A DNA stretch of 64,000 nucleotides. Source: Streptomyces sp. NBC_01233. GTDB taxonomy: Bacteria; Actinomycetota; Actinomycetes; Streptomycetales; Streptomycetaceae. The position numbers and the translations under genes were made by a program. The stretch lies in NCBI RefSeq assembly GCF_035989305.1, contig NZ_CP108514.1:4154501-4218500 (forward strand). Reading direction: 5' to 3'. The notes under the pieces were generated by a model. It ran no database searches, was not told the origin of the DNA, and worked only from the letters and a program-made list of their open reading frames with translations. How positions within the stretch are numbered: the first letter of the stretch is position 1; the number at the start of each line of letters is the position of its first letter. Below, piece after piece: positions 25,346 through 34,987 of this stretch.

Positions 25346-25942
25346 TCAGCAGCCCCGCTCCGGCCCGCCCAGCACGCTGCCGCCGATCGCGGCGGCGAGC
25401 CGCTCGGCGCGGCCCGCGTCGCCGAACTTGGTGACGTGGACGTAGACGGTGTGGACCTCGCTGACCTTCCGGGACCACTCGCACTCGTCACTGTTGAGAA
25501 CCAGCTGCACGCCGTCGTACTTGGGCGAGGCGTGCGAGCCCAGCTCGGGCTCGTCGGGCCAGCAGCCCTCCCAGCTGATGGACGCGGGGCCCGCGCCCAC
25601 GGCGCGGACGAACTCCTCCTCGTCCCCTGCGGCCGGCAGTTCCGTGCAGACGAACTCCAGCGGGACCGCCGCCCCCAGCTCCGCGTCGGTGGCCGTCCTC
25701 ACGTCCGCCTCGAAGTAGAGGAACTCGCCGGTCTCCGGGTGCGTGCGCATCCCCGTGTGGTCGTAGATCGCGTCCGGCAGCAGCGCCGCCATCCGCCGCA
25801 CGTCCGCGACCGTGCCCAGCTCCGCCCCCACCCGCACCTCCGCGTACCGGCGGGCCAGCAGCCCGCACAGCAGCCGCGCCTTGGCGTACGCCTCGGCGGG
25901 ATCGGTGGTGCGGTAGACCGGATACGCGACGGAATTCCCCAT
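25346..25942 (-). CDS. Hypothetical protein, tandem paralogue
   Basis: 198 codons from ATG 25942 (a longer start at 25966 has no clear ribosome site). Same layout as the gene downstream: VAYPVYRTTDPAEAYAKARLLC, VADVRRMAALLPDAIYD, EVHTVYVHVTKFGDAGRAERLAAAIGGSVLGGPE. The middle segments differ, with more Cys here. No family recognised. The two start codons are read from one message with a 6-base gap. Confidence 0.7.
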   Translation of the reverse strand: MGNSVAYPVYRTTDPAEAYAKARLLCGLLARRYAEVRVGAELGTVADVRRMAALLPDAIYDHTGMRTHPETGEFLYFEADVRTATDAELGAAVPLEFVCTELPAAGDEEEFVRAVGAGPASISWEGCWPDEPELGSHASPKYDGVQLVLNSDECEWSRKVSEVHTVYVHVTKFGDAGRAERLAAAIGGSVLGGPERGC

Positions 25943-26096
25943 GGCCGTACGGTCACACGCCCCCACCCACCCCGGCCAGCGGTTTTACCCCCCGATCGGC
26001 GGAGATCACCGCGCGGGCCGGGCACGCCTTTCCCCACGCCGCTAGCCTGGAACGAGGCTCACGCCCAGTGCACGGCACGCCACGCGGAGGACCACG

Positions 26097-26678
26097 GTGA
26101 CGATCATGATCGAACGGGCCACACCGATAGAACAGACGGCACCGCCGACGTTCGAGACACTCCTGCGCACCGTCGAGGAGATGGACACGCCAGACGGCTT
26201 CAAGGCCGAGCTCATCCGGGGGAAGATCATCGTGTCGCCGTTTTCCACGCTGCGCTCTCTGCGTCGTATGCGTGCGCTGCGCGAACAGCTCCAGGCGCAC
26301 GCACCCGAGGGGCACATCGCGGAGATCGCGCCCTTCCTCTTCCGGTTCTCTGCAGCGGAGCGCGCGTACGGGCCCGACCTCTTCGTGGCCGACGAATCGG
26401 CCTTCGAGGGCGAGGGTCGGCACGCGGACGGGGCGGCCCTGTCGCTCGTCGGCGAGTTCACGTCCGTCTCCACCAGGGATGCCGACTGGAACGAGAAGCT
26501 GGACGTGTACGGACGCCTGGTCCCGGTCTACCTGGTCGTCGACATGCAGGATTCGGAGATCACCTGCTTCTGGGACCCCTCCCCGCACGGATACCGCTCC
26601 CGCACGACGGTGTCCTTCGGCGAGCCCCTGCAGATCCCCGAGCCCTTCGGCTTCGCGCTCGACACCGCGGGCTTCTAG
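26097..26678 (+). CDS. Uma2-family endonuclease-like protein
   Basis: 193 codons from GTG 26097, GGAGGA about 10 bases upstream. The PD-(D/E)XK-like Uma2 order can be followed: FKAELIRGKIIVSPF, a helical stretch, AYGPDLFVADES (Asp), LVGEFTSVSTRDADWNEKLDVYGRLVPVYLVVD (Glu-x-Thr ... Lys). Uma2 proteins are very abundant in Streptomyces and cyanobacteria; their nuclease role is predicted, not proved. A strong terminator follows 18 bases after the stop. Confidence 0.85.
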   Translation: MTIMIERATPIEQTAPPTFETLLRTVEEMDTPDGFKAELIRGKIIVSPFSTLRSLRRMRALREQLQAHAPEGHIAEIAPFLFRFSAAERAYGPDLFVADESAFEGEGRHADGAALSLVGEFTSVSTRDADWNEKLDVYGRLVPVYLVVDMQDSEITCFWDPSPHGYRSRTTVSFGEPLQIPEPFGFALDTAGF

Positions 26679-26696
26679 AAAGACCGGGAAAACGCC

Positions 26697-26732
26697 CGAG
26701 GGCGGCACCCCCTACAGGGGGTGCCGCCCTCG
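26697..26732. terminator. Bidirectional terminator between Uma2 and groEL2
   Basis: CGAGGGCGGCACCCCC, a TACA loop, and its exact complement form a perfect 16-base stem. It lies between two convergent genes (26678 and 26776) and can end transcription from both sides. Confidence 0.85.
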
Positions 26733-26775
26733 TTCGAGAACAGCCGATCAACCAGTGGCCGGAGCCAGGGGTCGA

Positions 26776-28506
<1,731 letters not shown>

Positions 28507-28528
28507 TCACCGACCCGGTCCTCGTTCA

Positions 28529-28555
28529 GTAGCACTCTCACCGGGAGAGTGCTAA
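28529..28555 (-). promoter_or_regulatory. CIRCE operator 1 (HrcA site)
   Basis: GTAGCACTC-N9-GAGTGCTAA; one mismatch to the consensus TTAGCACTC-N9-GAGTGCTAA. It lies about 130 bases before the groEL2 ATG, where the promoter is expected. Confidence 0.92.
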
Positions 28556-28564
28556 CGCCAATGA

Positions 28565-28591
28565 TTAGCACTCGACCCCCGAGAGTGCAAG
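28565..28591 (-). promoter_or_regulatory. CIRCE operator 2 (HrcA site)
   Basis: TTAGCACTC-N9-GAGTGCAAG; left arm perfect, right arm with two late mismatches. Its centre is 36 bases from operator 1, so two HrcA dimers can sit side by side upstream of groEL2. Confidence 0.88.
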
Positions 28592-28692
28592 CGGCTTCGA
28601 AGAAGCCTCGATGAGGGGTGGTGGTCGGGCGACGGGCGGGCGCAAGCGGCTCGGGCCAACGCCCGCCCAGTACCGGGCGTGGAGCGGGCGCA

Positions 28693-28740
28693 CATACGAG
28701 GGGCCCGCATCCCGTGTCCAGGATGTGGGCCCCTCGTATG
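28693..28740. terminator. Terminator downstream of the cold-shock gene
   Basis: CATACGAGGGGCCCGCATCC and GGATGTGGGCCCCTCGTATG pair over 20 bases (one G-T) around an eight-base loop. It lies 54 bases after the cold-shock stop and separates that gene from the groEL2 promoter. Confidence 0.9.
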
Positions 28741-28793
28741 GTCGTGCAGGTCTTCGTTGAAACACTGTGCGTCGGTGGTCGATCGCTCCAGGA

Positions 28794-29000
28794 CTAGCCG
28801 AGCGCGAGCTTGACCATGTCCGCCTGCGGACCCTTCTGGCCCTGCGAGATCTCGAACTCGACCCGCTGACCCTCTTCAAGGGTGCGGTACCCGTCCATCT
28901 GGATGGCGCTGTAGTGGACGAACACATCCGCACCACCGTCGACCGCGATGAAGCCGTAGCCCTTCTCCGCGTTGAACCACTTGACGGTGCCCTGAGCCAT
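28794..29000 (-). CDS. Cold-shock domain protein (CspA family)
   Basis: 68 codons, ATG 29000 behind GGGGAG. One cold-shock domain with the RNA-binding motifs KGYGFI (RNP1, residues 14-19) and DVFVHYSAI (RNP2, 25-33), and VKWFNAEKG at the start. These proteins melt RNA structure and bind single strands. The mRNA leader has a 9-base hairpin (29030-29052) that could take part in temperature control. Several such genes exist in Streptomyces; this one lies next to groEL2. Confidence 0.97.
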   Translation of the reverse strand: MAQGTVKWFNAEKGYGFIAVDGGADVFVHYSAIQMDGYRTLEEGQRVEFEISQGQKGPQADMVKLALG

Positions 29001-29029
29001 GCCTAACTCCCCTATTACTGGCCCTTGCG

Positions 29030-29052
29030 CGGGAACGCACTTCGCGTTCCCG
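29030..29052 (-). other. Leader hairpin of the cold-shock gene
   Basis: CGGGAACGC, a 5-base loop, GCGTTCCCG: a perfect 9-base stem 30-52 bases before the ATG. The rest of 29053-29333 shows no gene and has noticeably lower GC than the average here, consistent with a promoter and long leader. Confidence 0.6.
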
Positions 29053-29333
29053 GGTCAGAACTTGCGTCGGAACGCGTCGACCGAGGCTGAATGTATCTGC
29101 GCGAGTGCTGTCTGCAACAGGTCAATCCGACGAGAATTCCGGACACGGGGAAACATTGAAATAGAGTGAAAATTTGCCATATTCCAGGGCAACTCGGGCC
29201 TGACATATCTCGCCAAAGCCCCATACCGCACTTGCATGTTGACCCGATGTCGACCCTCACGCGACCCGTTCATATGCAGCGGGCAAGTCCGGCGGAGGGG
29301 ACTTCCCCAACTCTACCCCGCCCAATCAAGCAG

Positions 29334-29368
29334 AATTGCCCCCTCCGCTTTTAACGGAGGGGGCAATT
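29334..29368. terminator. Terminator downstream of the cysO-like gene
   Basis: AATTGCCCCCTCCG, loop CTTTTAA, then CGGAGGGGGCAATT: a 14-base perfect stem followed by T-rich sequence on both sides. It ends the thrC-cysO operon 46 bases after the last stop codon. Confidence 0.9.
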
Positions 29369-29414
29369 TCGGTTTGCGCGTGTCACCTATCAGGTGGCAA
29401 AGGGGCCGACAGGA

Positions 29415-29693
29415 TCAGCAGCCGCCCGCGACGGCCGGGATGATCGAGACGCCGGCGCCGTCCGGCGTCTTCGCCTCCAGCCCGCCCTCAAAGCGCACGT
29501 CGTCGTCGTTGACGTAGACGTTCACGAAACGGCGCAGCTTGCCCTGGTCGTCCAGGACGCGCGCGGCGATGCCCGGGTGGCTCGCCTCCAGGGACTGGAT
29601 GACCTCGGCGAGGGTCGCGCCCTCGGCGGGCACCTCGGCCTGACCGCCGGTGTAGGTGCGCAGGATGGTGGGGATGCGGACGTTGACGCTCAT
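29415..29693 (-). CDS. cysO: CysO-like sulfur-carrier protein (MoaD/ThiS fold) ending GGC
   Basis: 92 codons, ATG 29693 with GGAAAGG upstream. VNVRIPTILRTYTGGQAEVPAEGATLAEVI, LRRFVNVYVNDDDVRF and SIIPAVAGG follow the M. tuberculosis CysO sequence closely as I recall it. CysO carries sulfur as a C-terminal thiocarboxylate for cysteine synthesis (CysM) after activation by MoeZ. Here one Cys follows the Gly-Gly, so a protease such as the JAMM enzyme Mec would have to expose GG first. The gene lies 37 bases behind thrC, within the same SAM-riboswitch operon, an unexpected partner. Confidence 0.88.
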   Translation of the reverse strand: MSVNVRIPTILRTYTGGQAEVPAEGATLAEVIQSLEASHPGIAARVLDDQGKLRRFVNVYVNDDDVRFEGGLEAKTPDGAGVSIIPAVAGGC

Positions 29694-29730
29694 GGCGCTA
29701 CTGCCTTTCCGGTAGAGCAGGGGGAGATGG

Positions 29731-31005
29731 TCAGGCCAGGCCGGCGGCGCGGAACGCGTCCAGGCTCGGGCGGATGGTGGCGGTCTGCCCGCTCTCCGCG
29801 GCCACCGCCTCCAGGGTCTTGAGGCCGTCGCCGGTGTTGAGGACGACGGTGGTCAGCGTCGGGTCGAGCTGCCCGTTCTCGATGAGCTTCTTCGTCACGC
29901 CGACGGTCACGCCGCCCGCGGTCTCGGCGAAGATGCCCTCGGTCTGCGCGAGGATCTTGATGGCCTCGACGACCTGCTCGTCGTTCACGTCCTCGACGAA
30001 GCCGCCGGTGCGGCGGGCGATGTCCAGGACGTACGGGCCGTCCGCCGGGTTGCCGATCGCGAGGGACTTGGCGATGGTGTTGGGCTTCTGCGGGCGGACC
30101 ACGTCGTGACCGGCCTTGAAGGCGGTCGACACCGGGGAGCAGCCCTCGGCCTGGGCACCGAAGATCTTGTACGGCTTGTCCTCCACGAGGCCGAGCTTGA
30201 TCAGCTCCTGCAGACCCTTGTCGATCTTCGTCAGCTGCGAGCCGGACGCGATCGGGATCACGAGCTGGTCGGGCAGCTGCCAGCCGAGCTGCTCGCAGAT
30301 CTCGTAGGCGAGGGTCTTGGAGCCCTCTCCGTAGTACGGGCGCAGGTTGACGTTGACGAAGCCCCAGCCCTCGCCCAGCGGGTCGCCGATGAGCTCGGAG
30401 CAGAAGCGGTTGACGTCGTCGTAGTTGCCCTCGATGCCGACCAGGTCACCGCCGTACACACCGGCCATGACGACCTTGCCCTGCTCCAGGTCGTGCGGGA
30501 TGAACACGCAGGAGCGGAAGCCGGCCCGGGCGGCCGCGGCGCCGACGGCGCCGGCCAGGTTGCCGGTGGAGGAGCAGGAGAGGGTGGTGAAGCCGAAGGC
30601 GCGGGCGGCCTCGACGGCGATGGCCACGACGCGGTCCTTGAAGGAGTGCGTCGGGTTGCCGGAGTCGTCCTTGACGTAGAGCTTGCCGGTGACGCCGAGC
30701 TCCTTGGCCAGGTTGGCGGCGTCCACGAGCTTGGTGAAGCCCGGGTTCAGGCTCGGCTTGGAGGCCACGTCCGCGGGGACGGGCAGCAGCGGCGCGTAAC
30801 GCCAGATGTTGTTGGGGCCGGCCTCGATCGCGGCGCGCAGGGCCTCGGGGTCGCCGGTCGGGAGGTCGTAGGCGACTTCCAGCGGTCCGAAGCACTCGGC
30901 GCACGCGAAGATCGGGCCGAGCTCGAAGCGGGTACCGCACTCGCGACAGGAAAGACCGTTGGCGGGTCCGAGATCGACAGAGGTGGCGACAGTCTGTGCA
31001 GCCAT
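29731..31005 (-). CDS. thrC: Threonine synthase
   Basis: 424 codons, ATG 31005 with AAGGG 10 bases upstream. An N-terminal zinc-ribbon (Cys20, Cys23, Cys35, Cys38) precedes a fold-type II PLP enzyme with the Schiff-base Lys123 in NPTHSFKDR, SCSSTGNLAGAVGAAAARAG as phosphate loop, and GSQLTKIDKGL. It would convert O-phosphohomoserine to threonine. Control by a SAM-I riboswitch and co-transcription with a sulfur carrier are unusual for threonine synthesis. A canonical hom-thrC-thrB set probably exists elsewhere, so this copy may serve another step at the methionine branch point. Confidence 0.93.
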   Translation of the reverse strand: MAAQTVATSVDLGPANGLSCRECGTRFELGPIFACAECFGPLEVAYDLPTGDPEALRAAIEAGPNNIWRYAPLLPVPADVASKPSLNPGFTKLVDAANLAKELGVTGKLYVKDDSGNPTHSFKDRVVAIAVEAARAFGFTTLSCSSTGNLAGAVGAAAARAGFRSCVFIPHDLEQGKVVMAGVYGGDLVGIEGNYDDVNRFCSELIGDPLGEGWGFVNVNLRPYYGEGSKTLAYEICEQLGWQLPDQLVIPIASGSQLTKIDKGLQELIKLGLVEDKPYKIFGAQAEGCSPVSTAFKAGHDVVRPQKPNTIAKSLAIGNPADGPYVLDIARRTGGFVEDVNDEQVVEAIKILAQTEGIFAETAGGVTVGVTKKLIENGQLDPTLTTVVLNTGDGLKTLEAVAAESGQTATIRPSLDAFRAAGLA

Positions 31006-31024
31006 GATGGCGAGGCCCTTTCTC

Positions 31025-31177
31025 CTCATCTTCCCCATGGCGCACTTCGCCATGAGACGGAATTGGCACCTTCCCTAGCCGGGGACCTCGCTGACGTCGC
31101 TGACGAGCGATCGCGAGAACCGACTGGAGGGTTGCCGGGGCTTCAACGGGCCGTGTCCCTCTGCCCCTCTGGATGAG
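31025..31177 (-). promoter_or_regulatory. SAM-I (S-box) riboswitch upstream of thrC
   Basis: On the minus strand all core parts are seen in order: P1 CTCATC (31177-31172); AGAGGGGCAGAGGGA and GGCCCGTTGAAGCCCCGGCAACC forming P2 with its kink-turn; P3 CCCT..AGTCGG paired with CCGGCT AGGG; the GGTGCCAATTCC signature; P4 TTCC..CATGGCG with CGCCATG..GGAA; and P1' GATGAG (31030-31025). The next bases GAGAAAGGG are the thrC ribosome site, so P1 closure by SAM probably limits translation or transcript elongation. Confidence 0.93.
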
Positions 31178-31315
31178 CGGTATGGCACCGGCACACGCGC
31201 TCTGCGGCGCGCCGGTGCGTTTGTACGCGGGACCCCCGGCATGCGGTGGTCCTTCGCGTTGTTCAAGACTGTAACCGAAGGGCCGCGCGGTTGAGACAGC
31301 CGTCCGAACCGCGAG

Positions 31316-32314
31316 ATGGATCACATAACGGCCGATAACGCCGACAAGCAGGGAGTGCTGAGGGTGCTGGAAGAGGTGGAGCGCTGGCTGGCAGACCGCT
31401 CCTGGTCAGCCGCCGACCGACCGCTCGACCAGCTGCTCGACCGGAAACGGGCGGCCGGGACCACGGTCAGCGTGGTGCTGCCCGCGCTGGACGAGGAGGC
31501 GACGGTCGGCGCGATCGTCGAGGTCATCCGGCGCGAGCTGATCGAGGGACTGCCGTTCCCCCTGGTGGATGAGCTGATCGTGATCGACTCGGGCTCGACC
31601 GACCGTACGGCGGAGGTCGCGGCGAAGGCGGGAGCCCGGGTGGTGCACCGCGACGAGATCCTGCCGAGGATCCCGGCGCTGCCCGGCAAGGGCGAGGTGC
31701 TGTGGCGCTCGCTGCAGGCCACCAGCGGGGACATCGTCTGCTTCGTCGACGCCGACCTGCGGGACTTCTCCTCCACGTTCGTCTCGGGGATCGTGGGACC
31801 GCTGCTGACCGAACCGGACGTGCAGTTCGTCAAGGCCATGTACGACCGCCCGCTCGGCGACGCCCCCGGCCAGGGCGGCCGGGTCACGGAACTCGTCGCC
31901 CGCCCCCTGCTCAACCTGCACTGGCCGCAGCTGGCCGGCTTCGTCCAGCCGCTGGGCGGCGAGTACGCCGTGCGCCGCTCCCTGCTGGAGCGGCTGCCGT
32001 TCCCCGTCGGGTACGGCGTCGAGCTGGGCCTGCTGGTCGACGCCCTGCACACGGTCGGGCTGGACGCGCTGGCCCAGGTGGACGTGGGCGTACGCGTCCA
32101 CCGCCACCAGGACGGGCAGGCGCTCGGCCGGATGGCCGCGGCGATCTACCGCACCGCCCTGCTGCGGCTGTCGCGCGGGCACCACGTACGGCCGGAGCTG
32201 ACGCAGTTCGAGCGGGGGCCGGAGGGCTTCGTGCCGCGGACCTACCCGGTGGACACCGAGGAGCGGCCGCCGATGCTCGGCGTCAAGGAGTACGCGCTGC
32301 GCCGCGTGGCGTGA
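31316..32314 (+). CDS. gpgS: Glucosyl-3-phosphoglycerate synthase-like GT2 enzyme
   Basis: 332 codons from ATG 31316; a GTG at 31354 preceded by GCAGGGA is an alternative. GT2/GT81 features: VSVVLPALDEEATVGAIV (nucleotide-sugar entry), VDELIVIDSGSTDRTAEVA, ALPGKGEVLWRSL, DIVCFVDADLRDF (metal DxD), LGGEYAVRRSLLE, GYGVELGLLVDA. The family makes glucosylglycerate precursors of methylglucose polysaccharides. Its stop is 49 bases from the trehalose gene otsA, but a separate promoter lies between. Confidence 0.87.
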   Translation: MDHITADNADKQGVLRVLEEVERWLADRSWSAADRPLDQLLDRKRAAGTTVSVVLPALDEEATVGAIVEVIRRELIEGLPFPLVDELIVIDSGSTDRTAEVAAKAGARVVHRDEILPRIPALPGKGEVLWRSLQATSGDIVCFVDADLRDFSSTFVSGIVGPLLTEPDVQFVKAMYDRPLGDAPGQGGRVTELVARPLLNLHWPQLAGFVQPLGGEYAVRRSLLERLPFPVGYGVELGLLVDALHTVGLDALAQVDVGVRVHRHQDGQALGRMAAAIYRTALLRLSRGHHVRPELTQFERGPEGFVPRTYPVDTEERPPMLGVKEYALRRVA

Positions 32315-32330
32315 CGTCGGGCTGGAAAGT

Positions 32331-32357
32331 TTGAGCGAGTGCGGGCTGGGCTAGGTT
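32331..32357 (+). promoter_or_regulatory. Leaderless promoter of otsA
   Basis: TTGAGC (32331-32336) and TAGGTT (32352-32357) are separated by 15 bases; the ATG at 32364 is six bases after the -10 element and no Shine-Dalgarno is present, the typical leaderless arrangement in Streptomyces. Confidence 0.6.
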
Positions 32358-32363
32358 CGCCGC

Positions 32364-33827
32364 ATGGCTTCTCAGGTGCTCGTCGCCGCCAACCGCGGCC
32401 CCCTCTCGTACGCGATCGATGCCGAAGGCGGCCTCAGCGCCCGGCGCGGCGGGGGCGGTCTCGTCTCCGGGCTCTCCGCGGCCCTCGCGGAGCAGCCGGG
32501 GGCGCTGTGGATCTGCGCGGCGCTGTCGGAGGCGGACCGGGAGGCGGTCCGCCGGGGGGTGGCCGAGCCGGGCGTCCGGATGCTGGACATCGATCCCACG
32601 GTGTACGACGCCGCCTACAACGGCATCGCCAACTCCGTGCTGTGGTTCACGCACCACCACCTGTACGACATCCCCCGCGAACCGGTCTTCGACGCGGAGT
32701 TCCGGCGGCGGTGGGACGCGTACGTCGCGTACAACGAGGCCTTCGCGCGCGCCCTCGCCCAGGAGGCGGCCGAAGGGGCCCGCGTCCTGGTGCAGGACTA
32801 CCACCTGGCGCTGGTCCCGGGGCAGTTGCGGGAGCTGCGGCCGGACCTGCGGATCGGGCACTTCACGCACACGCCGTGGGCCTCGCGGGAGTTCATGGCC
32901 ATGCTGCCGGACGACATCCGGAGCCAGCTGGTGTGGGGGATGCTCGGGGCGGACCGGCTGGGCTTCCACACGTGGGAGTGGGCGGCCAACTTCATCACCG
33001 GCGCGACCAGGGAGGACGCGCGCGGCATCGCGGAAGCGTTCTTCCCGACCGGGACCCCGGAGCGCGGGGTGTGGCAGCGCCGGACGGTCCCGGACGGGTG
33101 CGGCCTCGGGAAGCAGCGGTTCACCGAGGTGACCTACTACCCCCTCGGGGTGGACGCGGACGAACTGCGGGCGCTCGCGCACCGGCCGGAGGTGGACGAG
33201 AAGCTGGCGCAGCTGCGGGCGGAGGTCGGCGGCCTGAAGACGATCGCCCGGGTGGACCGGACCGAGCTGTCGAAGAACGTCCTGCGGGGGCTGCTGGCCT
33301 ACCGGGAGCTGCTGACGGTCCACCCGGAGTGGCGGGGCCGGGTCGTCCACCTGGCCTCGGCGTACCCGTCGCGGCAGGACCTGGCGGTGTACCGGGCGTA
33401 CACGGAGTCGGTGCGGGAGCTGGCCGCGGAGATCAACGAGGAATTCGGCATGGCGGACTGGAAGCCGGTGCTGGTGTCGGTGCAGGACGACTTCGCGCGG
33501 TCGCTGGCGGTGTACCGGATGGCGGACGTGGCGCTGGTGAACCCGGTGCGGGACGGGATGAACCTGGTGGCGAAGGAGATCCCGGTGGTGTCGGAGGCGG
33601 GGTGCGTGCTGGTGCTGTCCACCGGGGCGGGGGCGTACGCGGAGCTCCGCCAGGACGCGCTGACGGTGAACCCGTACGACGTGTCGGCGACGGCCGAGGC
33701 GTTGCACGCGGCGCTGGCCATGCCGGCCGCCGAGCGTGCGGAACGCACGGAGCGCCTGGCCGCCGCCGCCACGGCCCTCCCCCCGGCCCAGTGGCTCGCA
33801 GCCCAACTGACCGACCTGCTGGCCTGA
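32364..33827 (+). CDS. otsA: Trehalose-6-phosphate synthase
   Basis: 487 codons, ATG 32364. GT20 fold: LVAANRGPLSY and RRGGGGLVSGL (donor loop) at the N-terminus, VLVQDYHLALVPGQLRELRPDL, GHFTHTPWASREFMAMLPDDIR, RLGFHTWEWAANF, KTIARVDRTELSKNVLRGLLAY, ADVALVNPVRDGMNLVAKE. It joins UDP- or GDP-glucose with glucose-6-phosphate. The matching phosphatase otsB lies downstream on the other strand, so both are present but independently expressed. Confidence 0.97.
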   Translation: MASQVLVAANRGPLSYAIDAEGGLSARRGGGGLVSGLSAALAEQPGALWICAALSEADREAVRRGVAEPGVRMLDIDPTVYDAAYNGIANSVLWFTHHHLYDIPREPVFDAEFRRRWDAYVAYNEAFARALAQEAAEGARVLVQDYHLALVPGQLRELRPDLRIGHFTHTPWASREFMAMLPDDIRSQLVWGMLGADRLGFHTWEWAANFITGATREDARGIAEAFFPTGTPERGVWQRRTVPDGCGLGKQRFTEVTYYPLGVDADELRALAHRPEVDEKLAQLRAEVGGLKTIARVDRTELSKNVLRGLLAYRELLTVHPEWRGRVVHLASAYPSRQDLAVYRAYTESVRELAAEINEEFGMADWKPVLVSVQDDFARSLAVYRMADVALVNPVRDGMNLVAKEIPVVSEAGCVLVLSTGAGAYAELRQDALTVNPYDVSATAEALHAALAMPAAERAERTERLAAAATALPPAQWLAAQLTDLLA

Positions 33828-33910
33828 CCCCTTCCGCCCCGCCGCACGATCCCAGCCGCTCCGCGGCCAACCCGCCCTCGCGGGCGGAAGTCGCAGGCTG
33901 ACGCCGGCCG

Positions 33911-34047
33911 AATCCAGCCCCGCCGGCGTTTGAGGCGATCTTTCAGCCCGTCCGGCGTCTGGAGGTCCGGGGTCCGGGGTCCGGGGTCCGGGGCGGAGCC
34001 CCGGTAAGACGGAGTCTGGGGGAGGGTCCGGGGGCCGGCCCCCGGAC
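33911..34047 (+). repeat. GC-rich intergenic repeat with GGGTCCG tandem units
   Basis: Starts with the AATCCAGCCCCGCCGGCGTTTGAGG unit split over 33911-33935, a second degenerate unit (CAGCCCGTCCGGCGTCTGGAGG), then four GGGTCCG heptamers and the GGGGCGGAGCCCCGG hairpin (to about 34001). A CGGAGTCTGGGGGAGGGTCCGG tail follows, also found at 51085-51118. It fills the space between convergent otsA and otsB. Confidence 0.75.
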
Positions 34048-34105
34048 CGGCGCCGCGCCCGGCAGCGAACGTGCAGGCCGCGTGCGGGGCGGAGTCCCGG
34101 TCTCT

Positions 34106-34954
34106 TCAGGCTCGCACGGCCTTGGCCAAGGCCGCCAGGAAGGCGACCACCTCGCCCGGTCCGGCCAGGACCACGTCGGCCCGCGCGGCGAGCTCGGGGA
34201 CCTCGGCCGAGCCGCTGCAGACCAGGAGGCCCGGCAAGCCGTCGGCCCGGCGTTTTTCGACGGCCGAGTACGCCGCCAGGTCACCCAGGTCGTCGCCCGC
34301 GTACAGCACCGCCTCCGCGTCCCGCTCCGCCAGGAACTCCGTCAGGGCGACGCCCTTGTCCATGCCCGGGGGGCGGAGCTCCAGGACCGCCCGGCCCGGC
34401 TCCACCATCAGCCCGTGCCGCGCCGCCAGCTCCGTCAGGGGCTCGCGCAGGGCCGCGAAGGCCGCCGCGGGGTCCGCGGCCCGGCGGGTGTGCACGGCCA
34501 GCGCCCGGCCCTTCTCCTCGATCCAGGTGCCCCGCCAGGCCCCGATCGAGTCGAGGAACCCCGGCAGCTCGGCCCGTACCGCCGCCACCCCGGGGTGCTC
34601 GGCCGGGGCGTGCACGATCCCGGTGACCGCGTCCCAGCGCTCCGCGCCGTAGTGGCCGAGGACGACGAGGTGTTCCAGTCCGGGGACCCCGGCGAAGCCC
34701 CCGTAGCGGACGGCGACGCCCGCCGGCCGGCCGGTGATCACGGCGACCGAGGCGACCTCGGGGGCGAGCGCGGAGAGGGCCGGGACGGCTCCCGGGTGGG
34801 CTCTGGCCTGGTCCGGGTCCGGGACGATCTCGGCGAGGGTGCCGTCGAAGTCCAGGGCGACCACGGACCGGCGGGGTGCGCGGAGCAGGGCTTCGAGTCC
34901 CTCGCGTCCGGCTGCGGTGACGGGCATCGGCAGGTCGTGCGGATGGCTCCCCAT
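34106..34954 (-). CDS. otsB: Trehalose-6-phosphate phosphatase
   Basis: 282 codons. ATG 34954 chosen because a -10 like TAGGGT ends 8 bases before it, giving a leaderless start; the GTG at 34960 is too near that box. HAD phosphatase motifs: VVALDFDGTLAEIVPD (nucleophile Asp), VAVITGRP, LGHYGAERW, GMDKGVALTEFL and LYAGDDLGDLAAYSAV (metal Asp pair). It removes phosphate from trehalose-6-P made by OtsA next door. Confidence 0.95.
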   Translation of the reverse strand: MGSHPHDLPMPVTAAGREGLEALLRAPRRSVVALDFDGTLAEIVPDPDQARAHPGAVPALSALAPEVASVAVITGRPAGVAVRYGGFAGVPGLEHLVVLGHYGAERWDAVTGIVHAPAEHPGVAAVRAELPGFLDSIGAWRGTWIEEKGRALAVHTRRAADPAAAFAALREPLTELAARHGLMVEPGRAVLELRPPGMDKGVALTEFLAERDAEAVLYAGDDLGDLAAYSAVEKRRADGLPGLLVCSGSAEVPELAARADVVLAGPGEVVAFLAALAKAVRA

Positions 34955-34987
34955 ACGCACGACCCTAACGGCCCGGCCCTGCGACGG

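Noticed and set aside
29015..29273. Small minus-strand frames upstream of the cold-shock gene (72 and 81 codons)
   Set aside because: No ribosome site and no conserved look; better explained as leader and promoter.
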